Of a stretch of 18,565 nt of DNA, positions 1 to 7,739 are shown in pieces. A program made the translations under genes and the position numbers. The DNA lies in assembly GCA_003567615.1 (NCBI GenBank), contig PWZC01000210.1, forward strand, positions 1 through 18,565, read 5' to 3'. The DNA is from Gemmatimonadota bacterium. Its GTDB lineage: Bacteria > Gemmatimonadota > Gemmatimonadetes > Longimicrobiales > Gaopeijiaceae. Numbering within the stretch: position 1 is the first letter of the stretch; each line of letters begins with the position of its first letter. The notes beneath the pieces were generated by a model. It searched no databases, was not told the DNA's origin, and was given only the letters and a program-made list of their open reading frames with translations.

Positions 1-1626
1 CGCTGGGATCCCCTCCTCGTCGCCGCTCTGGCCCGGGAACTGGGGGAACGACTTCATGGGGCCCGCCTCAGGTCCCTTCTCCTCGACGCCCAGGGTCGTC
101 GGGTGGTCCTCCACTTCCGCTTGTCGACCCTGGTATTCGAACTGCACCCGCAGGCCGGATGGATCTCCCTCCTCCCGCCGGAGGAGCCCCTCCCGGAGGC
201 GCGCCCCCTGGCCTCGCGCGTCGTGTCGGTCCGAGCGATGCCCGATGAGAGCGCCCTGGTGGTGGGGCTTCAGCGGGTTCGGGGTCGGGACGAAGGGGTG
301 GAGTTGGTGGTGGAGTGGGTGGGGAATCGGTGGAATGCCCTGGTGGTGGGGTACCGAAGCCGGATCATTCGTCACGTCCTCCTCCCCCGGGACGAGCGGG
401 ATCGGACCCTGGCGCCGGGACACCCGTACCTGCCGCCACCCTCCAACAACCGGGAGGGAGCCAATGGAGAACTTCCGGAGGAGCGCTGGCGCACGATCCT
501 GGCGAATGCCCGGCGGGACGGGGAGGGCCAGGAGCGGCGGGCACTGCTGGCGGCCGTGGCCCACACCTCCTCCATCAACGTGGATCGGTTCCTGGGGGCC
601 GATGGGTGGGAGCGCTGGAAGGAGAGTCTGGACCCATCGTCGTGGTCCGCCCTTCTCGTGGAGACGCCCCGTGGCCCCCAACCCTACCCCATCTCCCTTC
701 CCCCCTTCGAGGCCCGGCCATTTCCGAGTCTCCTGGAAGCGATGGGGGAGGCCCGGAGCCGGGAGGAGGACGACCCGGCCCGGCTACTCACCCTCCCCAC
801 CGGACTCGTGGAGCGGATTCGCCGACGGCTCGCCGGGCTGGAGGGACGGGCGCGGGGCATGCGCCGGGAGCTGGACCGGGCTCCGGACCCGACGCCGGTC
901 CGTGCGCTGGGTGACCTGATCCTGGCCCGGTACGGCGAACTCCCCCGCGGCGTGGAGCGGGCTCGTCTGACGGACTTTTCCGGAGAGGAGGTGGAGGTGG
1001 AGTTGGACCCCCGCCTCCCACCCCACGAGAACGCCAATCGATACTACCGGGAGGCAGCGCGCATCGAACGGGCCCGGGACGAACTTCCGGAGCGGATCCT
1101 GGCGGCCGAAGAGGCCGCCAGGGAGTGGCGGGCGCTCCTGGAGGGACTGGAGGCCGGGAGCGTCGACCCGGCCCGGGCCCTGGAGCGCCTGGGGCCCGAG
1201 CGGCGGGGCCGGCAGAGCGGCGCCGGAGCTGGCCCCTCCCTTCCCTACCACCGGTTTCGAAGCAGCGGCGGCCTCGAGATCCGGGTAGGCCGCGGCGCTC
1301 GCCGCAACGACGAACTCACCTTCCACCCCTCCAGCCCCGACGACATCTGGCTCCACGTCCGCCAGTCGCCCGGAGCCCACGTCATCCTGCGCTGGTCGCA
1401 GCCCGGCAATCCGCCGCGCCGGGACCTCACTGAGGCGGCCGTCCTGGCGGCATTGAACTCGGAGGCACGTCACGCCGGAAGTGTCCCGGTGGACTGGACC
1501 CGCCGAAAATATGTGCGGAAGCCCCGGAAGGGAGCGGCTGGAGCCGTCATCCCCCAGCGGGTCGAGACCCTCTTCGTGGAGCCGGATCCCGAGCTTCCGG
1601 CCCGCCTGAGCGACGAGGCGGGCTAG
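1..1626 (+). CDS. NFACT-family protein (Rqc2/RqcH/FbpA-like), 5' end cut by window
   Basis: The reading frame is open from the first base, and its first codons read WDPLLVAALARELGERLHGA, the usual beginning of NFACT-N, so only a few residues are missing. At least 541 residues are present. The order is NFACT-N (codons 1-150), a helical/HhH middle and coiled-coil region (about 180-400) with the family motif 'LDPRLPPHENANRYYREA', and a C-terminal NFACT-R (DUF814) domain with 'DDIWLHVRQSPGAHVILR' and a terminal 'KYVRKPRKGAAGAVI' segment. Known relatives bind the 50S subunit with peptidyl-tRNA and add C-terminal alanine tails in ribosome-associated quality control; some were described as fibronectin-binding proteins. 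NFACT-N is shortened, and the Asp-Arg pair needed for tailing in Bacillus RqcH appears replaced by Glu-Ser, so tailing activity is doubtful. The stop codon overlaps that of the convergent trpA gene. Confidence 0.9.
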   Translation, partial: RWDPLLVAALARELGERLHGARLRSLLLDAQGRRVVLHFRLSTLVFELHPQAGWISLLPPEEPLPEARPLASRVVSVRAMPDESALVVGLQRVRGRDEGVELVVEWVGNRWNALVVGYRSRIIRHVLLPRDERDRTLAPGHPYLPPPSNNREGANGELPEERWRTILANARRDGEGQERRALLAAVAHTSSINVDRFLGADGWERWKESLDPSSWSALLVETPRGPQPYPISLPPFEARPFPSLLEAMGEARSREEDDPARLLTLPTGLVERIRRRLAGLEGRARGMRRELDRAPDPTPVRALGDLILARYGELPRGVERARLTDFSGEEVEVELDPRLPPHENANRYYREAARIERARDELPERILAAEEAAREWRALLEGLEAGSVDPARALERLGPERRGRQSGAGAGPSLPYHRFRSSGGLEIRVGRGARRNDELTFHPSSPDDIWLHVRQSPGAHVILRWSQPGNPPRRDLTEAAVLAALNSEARHAGSVPVDWTRRKYVRKPRKGAAGAVIPQRVETLFVEPDPELPARLSDEAG

Positions 1627-2453
1627 CTCAACCCTTCTCCGTCCATCCCGCGCCGGAGTTCGGCCAGGAAGGCCCCGGCTCCCTCCACGCCCTCCTTCTC
1701 CAGCCGATCCACCAGGGCGCTACCCACCACGACCCCATCGGCCGATCCGGCCACGAGCCGGGCCTGCTCCGGGGGGGAGATCCCGAACCCCACCGCGATG
1801 GGAAGGGCCACCTCTTCCCGCAGGGCCTCCACCTCCCGGGCCAGCTCTTCCCGGAGCGCGGTGCGGGCTCCGGTGACTCCCGTGCGGGAGATGTAGTACA
1901 GGAAGCCGCCTGCACCATCCATCACCTCCGGGACCCGAGCCCGGGCGGTGGTGGGGGCCAGGAGGCGGATCAGCTCCAGCCCCCCGTCCCGGACCACCGC
2001 TTCCAGTGCAGTGTCGGCTCCGGCCGGCAGGTCGGTGAGAAGGAGCGCCTGGGCTCCGGCGTCCTTCGCCTCCCGTACGAAGTCCGCGAGACCGAAGTGA
2101 TGGACCGGATTCAGATAGGTGAAGAGGACCACCGGGGTGTCATGGCGACTCCGGAAGCGGCGCAGGATCTCCAGCGCGCCCCGCACCGTCATTCCGGCGC
2201 CCAGAGCCTCGAAGGTGGCACGCTGGATGGTGGGGCCGTCCGCCAGGGGATCCGAGAAGGGGATCCCCAACTCCAGGATGTCCGCGCCTGCCTCCGCCGC
2301 CGCCTCCATGAGAGCCAGGCTGGCATCGGCGGGGGGGAAGCCGGCGCAGATGTAGGGAATGAGGGCGGCCTGACCGTGGGCCCGACGGACGGCGAAGGCG
2401 TCGGCGAGGGTGCGGGGAGCGGCGGGGGAGGTCGGGGGCGTGGAGGCGGGCAT
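1623..2453 (-). CDS. trpA: Tryptophan synthase alpha subunit
   Basis: This 276-residue TIM-barrel protein cleaves indole-3-glycerol phosphate to indole and glyceraldehyde 3-phosphate, passing indole to TrpB. It has the signature 'ADILELGIPFSDPLADGP' with the catalytic pair at Glu61 and Asp72, 'FTYLNPV' in the middle, and the phosphate-binding C-terminal part 'YYISRTGVTGAR' and 'PIAVGFGI'. Length is normal for the family apart from about 12 extra alanine/proline/threonine-rich residues at the N-terminus. The ATG start is 21 bases after the HD-GYP gene stop; no strong Shine-Dalgarno is visible, so translation may depend on coupling to that gene. It is the last gene of the minus-strand cluster and is separated from trpB by two genes of other function, which is unusual because trpB and trpA are normally adjacent. 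Confidence 0.97.
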   Translation of the reverse strand: MPASTPPTSPAAPRTLADAFAVRRAHGQAALIPYICAGFPPADASLALMEAAAEAGADILELGIPFSDPLADGPTIQRATFEALGAGMTVRGALEILRRFRSRHDTPVVLFTYLNPVHHFGLADFVREAKDAGAQALLLTDLPAGADTALEAVVRDGGLELIRLLAPTTARARVPEVMDGAGGFLYYISRTGVTGARTALREELAREVEALREEVALPIAVGFGISPPEQARLVAGSADGVVVGSALVDRLEKEGVEGAGAFLAELRRGMDGEGLS

Positions 2454-2474
2454 GCAGGTGTCCGGGATCGGGGC

Positions 2475-3926
2475 TCAGGTTGTGACGTAGACGGCCACAT
2501 CCACCCCATAGCGGTTCGGATCGGCCGTCTTGATGATGGTTCGCCGGGGCTGGCCGGTGCGCGGATCCAACTGGTCGAGGCGCGCCAGCGCGGGCTCGGG
2601 CAGGGGCGTCCCCAGCGAGTCGGAGATGATCTTGACCACCGGCTGGTGGAGGTGGGCCGGATCGGAATTGGTCCGCACCACCACCGCCAGTTCGAAGGTG
2701 TCCAGAATCACCAGCGAGCCCACCGGATACACCCCGGTGGCTGAAATGAGGGCCTTCACGAGCACGGTGTCCACCCCCCGGGCCGGGTTGGCGAGCATCT
2801 CCTGCAGAACCTTGTCGGCGGGCCAGGGTCGGAACTGATAGCTCCGAACGGAGGTGGCGGCGTCGAAGGAGTCCGCCACCGCCACGATCCGCGAGTAGAG
2901 TCCCACGTCCCGAGGCCGCCGGGAGGGCGGGTACCCGGTCAGGTCCAGCTTCATGTGATGCTCGTAGGCCATGAGCATGGGACGGAGCGGCAACTCCGCG
3001 AACCCGCGGAGATTGAAGAGGGCCAGGAGCCCGTCGGTGGGATGTTCCTGCATGGCCGCCCACTCGTCGGAGTCCAGCTTCCCCGACTTGTTCAGGGTCG
3101 CCTCGGGAATCCGCATCTTGCCCACGTCGTGAAAGAGCGCGCCGAGTCCCAGTTCATACAGATCCTGGCGACCGAGCCCCAACCGCTGTCCGATGATGAC
3201 GGAGAGGATGCACACGTTCACCGAGTGGGTGAAGGGGTATTCGTCGAACTCCCTCAGATGGGTCATGGCCACCATGGAGCTCTCGTTGGAGAGGACCTGA
3301 TCCACGATTCCCTGCACCGCCCGTTTCACGCGGCGGACATTCACCGCACGGCCCATCCGGGCGTCGGTGAGGAGCTCTCGGGCCACCTGCACGCCCCGGG
3401 TGTAGGTCTGGCGAGCCCCGTAGAGGGCCTCCGCTTCTTCCTCGTCCGGGTTCTCGTCCAGGAGTTCGCTGAGGTGGAGATGTGTCCCCCCGGCCTTCTC
3501 CACACCCTCCCGAACCTTGACGAACGGAGCTTCGGGATGCGGATCTCGGAGGAGAAGGTTCAGCAGCGGGACCCATTCGGACCGGCCGATTCCGGGATCC
3601 ACCCGAATCTCGCCGACCCGGTGGGCCTGTAGTGTGGCCGCCACCGAGGCGAAGGTGGAGTAGGTTCGGAGGTCCAGTCGCAGTCGCTCGTCGTTGACGA
3701 AGAAGAGGTTGCCGGCAAGCCGGATCTCCACCCCGCCCTCGCGCTCCAGGAGGAGCTCGGCGCCATTCTGGAGCTCATCCAGCGACTGCTGCACCACGTC
3801 GTTGTCCAGCGGGTAGAAACGCAGGGAGCGCAGGGCGCCATAGAGGGCGCTCAGCACCCGGCGGCCCTCATCCTGGAGTGAGGGTGCGGTCTCCACGAAG
3901 GGGAACTCGGCTGTGGGTTCAGTCAC
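2475..3926 (-). CDS. HD-GYP-like phosphohydrolase with an uncharacterised N-terminal module
   Basis: The protein has 483 residues. Residues 20-130 form an alpha/beta module ('LYGALRSLRFYPLDNDVV', later 'VEIRLAGNLFFVND') that resembles the N-terminus of the upstream HEAT protein. An HD domain spans about 200-400. His234, His266-Asp267, Lys270, His295, His323-His324 and Asp352 sit where HD-GYP metal ligands are expected. The GYP signature is altered: HHM-KLD-LTGYP instead of HHE-xxDGxGYP. HD-GYP proteins usually hydrolyse cyclic di-GMP or related dinucleotides; whether this one does is unknown. The C-terminal 80 residues look like a small beta-rich domain. I chose the GTG at 3926 because AGGAG lies about nine bases upstream and it overlaps the end of the HEAT gene by eight bases; a longer frame from 3983 lacks such support. 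No transmembrane segment or GGDEF domain is seen. Confidence 0.85.
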   Translation of the reverse strand: MTEPTAEFPFVETAPSLQDEGRRVLSALYGALRSLRFYPLDNDVVQQSLDELQNGAELLLEREGGVEIRLAGNLFFVNDERLRLDLRTYSTFASVAATLQAHRVGEIRVDPGIGRSEWVPLLNLLLRDPHPEAPFVKVREGVEKAGGTHLHLSELLDENPDEEEAEALYGARQTYTRGVQVARELLTDARMGRAVNVRRVKRAVQGIVDQVLSNESSMVAMTHLREFDEYPFTHSVNVCILSVIIGQRLGLGRQDLYELGLGALFHDVGKMRIPEATLNKSGKLDSDEWAAMQEHPTDGLLALFNLRGFAELPLRPMLMAYEHHMKLDLTGYPPSRRPRDVGLYSRIVAVADSFDAATSVRSYQFRPWPADKVLQEMLANPARGVDTVLVKALISATGVYPVGSLVILDTFELAVVVRTNSDPAHLHQPVVKIISDSLGTPLPEPALARLDQLDPRTGQPRRTIIKTADPNRYGVDVAVYVTT

Positions 3927-5778
3927 TGGACCCTTCTCCTTCCAGGGCTCGCCGCACCGCCGTGCGGACCACCGCCTCCTCATCGTCTTGAGCGCGCTCC
4001 AGGGCCGTGACGGCCGCAGCTCCCCCGATTCGCCCCAGCGCGAGGGCGGAACAGGCCCGGGACTCCGGCGGATCCCGTCGGCCCAGAAATCCCCGATGGT
4101 TCAGGATCCGACCCAGAAGGGGGACGCCGTCGTCCCCGGCCAGATCGGCGTAGGCCTCGAACAACGCCAGCTTCTCCGTAAGATCCGCCTCCCGGATCCG
4201 ACTCCCCGACAGGAGCTCGGCCAGCGTTCGGATGGCGGGAACGAATCCGACCTCCGCCAGCACCCGGGCGGCGGCAACCCGGAACTCCCGATCCGGATCG
4301 ACCAGAAGCTGCTCCACCGCCTCCATCATGGCCGTGGTGGGCACCCGACGGGCCGATTCCAGAACCGTCATGCGAACGTCGGGACCTTCGTCCCGGAGGA
4401 GTCGGACCAGCGCCGGTACCGCGGACCGGTCCCGAATCGCTCCCACCAGTCGGATGGCGCCGCGAACGACGTACGGGTCCGGGGCCGTGAGGAGGGCCTG
4501 AATCCGTTTCCCCTCTCCCTCGGCCAGCGCCCGAACGGCCCGGCGCAGCCGACGCCGCACCTCGGGCTTCGCGATCTTTTCGATGCGGGCCAGAAGTGGC
4601 CCCAGCGCCTCGGGCCTGAGGTGGCGGAGGAGGAGGGAAAGGGACGCTTCGTCATCGTCCACGGCCCCCTCCTCCAGGGCCTGCACCAGTTCCCGGACCG
4701 ACTCCTCGGACGAGAATACGTCGAGGAGCTGGACGATCTGGCCTTCTGCCTCCGGCGTCAGCCGGTGACCGCGACGCACCGTTCCCTCCACCTCGCCCAG
4801 CAGGAGGGCGGCCTGCCGAAGCGAGCCTTGAGCCAGAAAGGTGGGCAGAAGCTGGGCCAGGGCCGCCACGATCTCCAGTTGACGTTCCGGTCTGGTTCGG
4901 GCCGCCTCCAACCGGTCCATGAGGGCGTTCAGCACCGACTCACCCAGGTCCCGCTCCATCTCGGCTCGATAGAGCGTCTTCACGTAGACCCGCTCCCGCT
5001 CATCCAGGGCGTAGAGGGTGGGGTTGAAATCGCTGGGATTGATGGAGGCCGGTGAGTGCTCCGGTGGCGCGGCCGAGTCCCCCTCCGCACCCGCTGACTG
5101 GCTCTCGAGCCCGGCGTCCAGCTCCTGCGACAGAATTCCGCCGAGATTGGGCAGATTCGAATCCATCCCATCGGCCCGGAGCAGCGTGCCCTCGGGAACC
5201 AGATCCACCGCGGCGTAGTCGAGACGGTGGAGCTCCAGGTCCCAGAGGAGGGTCACCAGGTCGTCCTCGGCCGAACGACTGACCCGAAGCCGTCGCAGCG
5301 CTTGGAGGAAGCGCTCCAACTCCTCATCTTCGACCCCGGTCCGGAAGGTCAGTTCGCGAACCCCGTCCCGGTAGATGAGGAAGCAGAGGGAGCCGGCCCG
5401 ATTCTCGTCGCGGTAGACCACCTCGCCCATCCAGAGGAAGCGATCTTCCCGGACCAGGATCTGCATCTGATCGCGTTCATCCCAGATACGTCGAGCGGCA
5501 TCCTTGAGCGATCCCATGAACCGCCGCCGCACCGGGTTGCCTTCGTCGTAGAGCTGGTAGGCCCGGAGGGTCTTGGCCAGCACGAGGAAGAAATCCCGGA
5601 CCTGCACCAGGGGCAGGGAGGCGGGATCCTCCCACTGCACCGTGGCGTCGGGAGAGGCGGGTGAGGGCAAGGGTGAGGACACGGGCTGATTCCGACGTGC
5701 GCGACCAGGCAGAATGCGGACCGGAGGAGCGCCCCCGGAACCGGAGTGCTGGACCCCGGTGGAGGCGCCCTCCTCCAC
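3919..5778 (-). CDS. HEAT-repeat protein with an uncharacterised N-terminal module
   Basis: This 619-residue protein has no recognised catalytic motif. Residues 1-50 are rich in Pro, Ser and Gly and look unstructured. Residues 55-165 form an alpha/beta module ('KTLRAYQLYDEGNPV', then 'ILVREDRFLWMGEVVY', then 'FLIYRDGVRELTF'). A following 'LLWDLELHRLDYAAVDLV' segment (177-194) resembles one I associate with bacterial HEAT proteins, and an acidic/Ser-rich linker runs from 205 to 250. Residues 255-615 are helical, with clear HEAT-like repeats from about 405 on (for example 'DPYVVRGAIRLVGAIRD', 'DREFRVAAARVLAEVG'). HEAT repeats generally serve as protein-binding scaffolds. The GTG start is 24 bases after the trpB stop with only a weak ribosome site; GTG codons at residues 33 and 47 are alternatives that would remove only the disordered part. 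Its overlap with the HD-GYP gene suggests joint function. Confidence 0.8.
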   Translation of the reverse strand: MEEGASTGVQHSGSGGAPPVRILPGRARRNQPVSSPLPSPASPDATVQWEDPASLPLVQVRDFFLVLAKTLRAYQLYDEGNPVRRRFMGSLKDAARRIWDERDQMQILVREDRFLWMGEVVYRDENRAGSLCFLIYRDGVRELTFRTGVEDEELERFLQALRRLRVSRSAEDDLVTLLWDLELHRLDYAAVDLVPEGTLLRADGMDSNLPNLGGILSQELDAGLESQSAGAEGDSAAPPEHSPASINPSDFNPTLYALDERERVYVKTLYRAEMERDLGESVLNALMDRLEAARTRPERQLEIVAALAQLLPTFLAQGSLRQAALLLGEVEGTVRRGHRLTPEAEGQIVQLLDVFSSEESVRELVQALEEGAVDDDEASLSLLLRHLRPEALGPLLARIEKIAKPEVRRRLRRAVRALAEGEGKRIQALLTAPDPYVVRGAIRLVGAIRDRSAVPALVRLLRDEGPDVRMTVLESARRVPTTAMMEAVEQLLVDPDREFRVAAARVLAEVGFVPAIRTLAELLSGSRIREADLTEKLALFEAYADLAGDDGVPLLGRILNHRGFLGRRDPPESRACSALALGRIGGAAAVTALERAQDDEEAVVRTAVRRALEGEGSSD

Positions 5779-5802
5779 AGTATCGGACCCGCCGGGTCGG
5801 AC

Positions 5803-7029
5803 CTACAGGAGGGAGCCGCGCCCCTCCACCCGGGCCACATGCGCCACATCCTTGTCGCCACGCCCACTCAGGTTCAGGACGCACGGCCCGGTGGAGGTGA
5901 GGGCCCTGGCTTCGTTCAAGATGTAGGCGATGGCGTGTGCCGTCTCCAGCGCCGGGATGATCCCTTCCAGCTCCGAGAGTCGGTGGAAGGCCCGGAGCGC
6001 GGCCTCGTCGTCCACGGCCACGTAGCACGCACGGCCCGTATCCCGGAGGTGTGAGTGCTCGGGACCGACCCCGGGATAGTCCAGACCCGCCGAAACGGAG
6101 TGGGCCGGCGCCACCTGTCCGTCCGAATCCTGAAGCAGGTAGGACAGGGCACCGTGGAGGATGCCCGGCTCGCCCATGGAGAGGGAGGCGGAGTGGCGCC
6201 CCGTGTCTACCCCTTCGCCGGCGGCTTCGACCCCCACCAATCGAACGTCGGCGTCGTCGACGAAGGGATGGAAGATGCCCATGGCGTTGGAACCACCACC
6301 GACGCACGCCACCACGGAGCCCGGAAGGCGGCCCTCCACCGCCAGGATCTGCTCCCGGGTCTCTCGGCCGATCACCGAGTGGAAGTCCCGGACCATGCGG
6401 GGGAAGGGGGCCGGGCCCACCACCGATCCGATGATGTAGTGGGTCGACTCCACGTTGGTCACCCAATCCCGGATGGCCTCGTTGGTGGCGTCCTTGAGGG
6501 TACTGGTACCCGACGACACGGGCCGGACCTCGGCTCCGAGAAGCTCCATGCGGAAAACGTTCAGCGCCTGCCGCTCCACGTCCTCGGCACCCATGTAGAC
6601 CACGCACTCGAGATCGAAGAGGGCACAGGCCGTCGCGGTGGCCACGCCGTGCTGCCCGGCTCCGGTCTCGGCGATGATCCTCTTCTTCCCCATGCGGCGG
6701 GCCAGGAGGGCCTGCCCGATGGTATTGTTGATCTTGTGGGCCCCGGTGTGGTTCAGATCCTCGCGCTTGAGGTAGATGGGGCCGGCTCCAGCTTCCTCCT
6801 CCATCCTCCGAGCGCGGAAGAGGGGGGTGGGGCGACCCACGAAGTCCCGGAGCAGGGCGTCGAACTCGGCGAGGAAGGCCGGGTCCGTCCGTGCCTCGTG
6901 GTACGCTTCCTCCAACTGGTCCAGGGCCGCGATGAGGGTCTCGGGCACGTACCGGCCACCGAAGGCCCCGAACCGATGACGGGCGTCGGCGGCTGGAAGC
7001 GTCGGTGTGGGCGTGGCGATATCGGTCAT
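5803..7029 (-). CDS. trpB: Tryptophan synthase beta subunit
   Basis: The 408-residue PLP enzyme condenses indole with serine to make tryptophan, in an alpha2-beta2 complex with TrpA. It begins with the typical 'FGAFGGRYVPETL' segment; the PLP lysine is Lys99 in 'LNHTGAHKINN', followed by 'ETGAGQHGVATA', the PLP-phosphate loop 'GGGSNAMGIF', and 'LSGRGDKD' near the end. Length and motifs are those of the ordinary TrpB1 type. The ATG overlaps the trpF stop as ATGA, so the two are translationally coupled. An open frame continues far upstream to 7857, but that part lies over trpF and trpC in another frame and is not coding. The next gene on the strand is the HEAT protein rather than trpA. Confidence 0.98.
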   Translation of the reverse strand: MTDIATPTPTLPAADARHRFGAFGGRYVPETLIAALDQLEEAYHEARTDPAFLAEFDALLRDFVGRPTPLFRARRMEEEAGAGPIYLKREDLNHTGAHKINNTIGQALLARRMGKKRIIAETGAGQHGVATATACALFDLECVVYMGAEDVERQALNVFRMELLGAEVRPVSSGTSTLKDATNEAIRDWVTNVESTHYIIGSVVGPAPFPRMVRDFHSVIGRETREQILAVEGRLPGSVVACVGGGSNAMGIFHPFVDDADVRLVGVEAAGEGVDTGRHSASLSMGEPGILHGALSYLLQDSDGQVAPAHSVSAGLDYPGVGPEHSHLRDTGRACYVAVDDEAALRAFHRLSELEGIIPALETAHAIAYILNEARALTSTGPCVLNLSGRGDKDVAHVARVEGRGSLL

Positions 7030-7739
7030 GGGGTCTCCGGAGCCTCGGGGGCGAGGGAAGTCGGTTGTGTGGTTGCGGCGGTGTGGAGGGCGGCGGCCCG
7101 GGCCTGCCGGACGAAGTGATGGACGCGGTCGGGGGCCTTCCGACCCGGCGCCTGCTCGACGCCTGAACTCACATCCACCAGCGCCGGGGCCAATCGACGG
7201 ACCGCTTCTCCCACCGAGTCCGGGTCCAGCCCACCGGCCACTCCAAGGGGGAGGTCGACGGGCATCCGGTCTCGGCACGCCTCCAGTTCGGACCAGGGGA
7301 AGCGATGCCCGGTCCCACCCAGCTGACGGGGGTGCCAGGCGTCGAGAAGGAGCAGATCCACCAGAGGGCCGAATTCCCGCGCCGCTCTCTCCATGTCTTC
7401 CCCACTCCGGACCCGGGCAGCCTTCCAGAGTTCCCAGGGACCTCCGTCGCGGATGCGCCCCATGGCCTCCGGGGGCGTATCGTCGTGAAGCTGGATCACC
7501 GCGGCTCCGGCCTTCTCCGCCACCGCCACCACCTCGTCGGGCGTCAGGCCGGCCACCACCACCGCCAGGGGCAGATCGGCGGCACGCCCCAGCCTCCGAG
7601 CCTGCTCCGGTGTGACGCAGCGGGGCGACGAGGGAACGAGAACCGCTCCAATCAGGTCGGCTCCGGCCTCCCGAGCCAGGCGTGCGTCGTCCTGGCGGAC
7701 CAGTCCACAGATCTTGATCCGGAGTGGAAGCGCGGTCAC
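7026..7739 (-). CDS. trpF: Phosphoribosylanthranilate isomerase
   Basis: The 237-residue TIM-barrel enzyme converts N-(5-phosphoribosyl)anthranilate to the CdRP intermediate of tryptophan synthesis. It starts 'ALPLRIKICGL', giving the catalytic cysteine at residue 11; the catalytic aspartate is in 'LLLLDAWHPRQLGGTGHRF', and phosphate-binding motifs 'VAGGLDPDSV' and 'DVSSGVEQAPGRKA' follow. The final 25 residues are Ala/Thr/Pro-rich and not conserved. The GTG start overlaps the trpC stop as GTGA, and its own stop overlaps the trpB ATG as ATGA. No ATG lies near the conserved start, which supports GTG. Confidence 0.95.
   Translation of the reverse strand: MTALPLRIKICGLVRQDDARLAREAGADLIGAVLVPSSPRCVTPEQARRLGRAADLPLAVVVAGLTPDEVVAVAEKAGAAVIQLHDDTPPEAMGRIRDGGPWELWKAARVRSGEDMERAAREFGPLVDLLLLDAWHPRQLGGTGHRFPWSELEACRDRMPVDLPLGVAGGLDPDSVGEAVRRLAPALVDVSSGVEQAPGRKAPDRVHHFVRQARAAALHTAATTQPTSLAPEAPETP

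Noticed and set aside
2140..3063. Minus-strand frame of 307 codons across the HD-GYP gene and trpA
   Set aside because: It is in a different frame from two well-supported genes and shows no recognisable domain.
3913..5055. Plus-strand frame of 380 codons opposite the HEAT gene
   Set aside because: It is antisense to a gene with clear repeats and normal composition; the predicted protein is low in structure and shows no motif.
6055..7119. Plus-strand frame of 354 codons opposite trpB
   Set aside because: It mirrors a highly conserved gene; His/Gly-rich composition is typical of an antisense shadow in GC-rich DNA.
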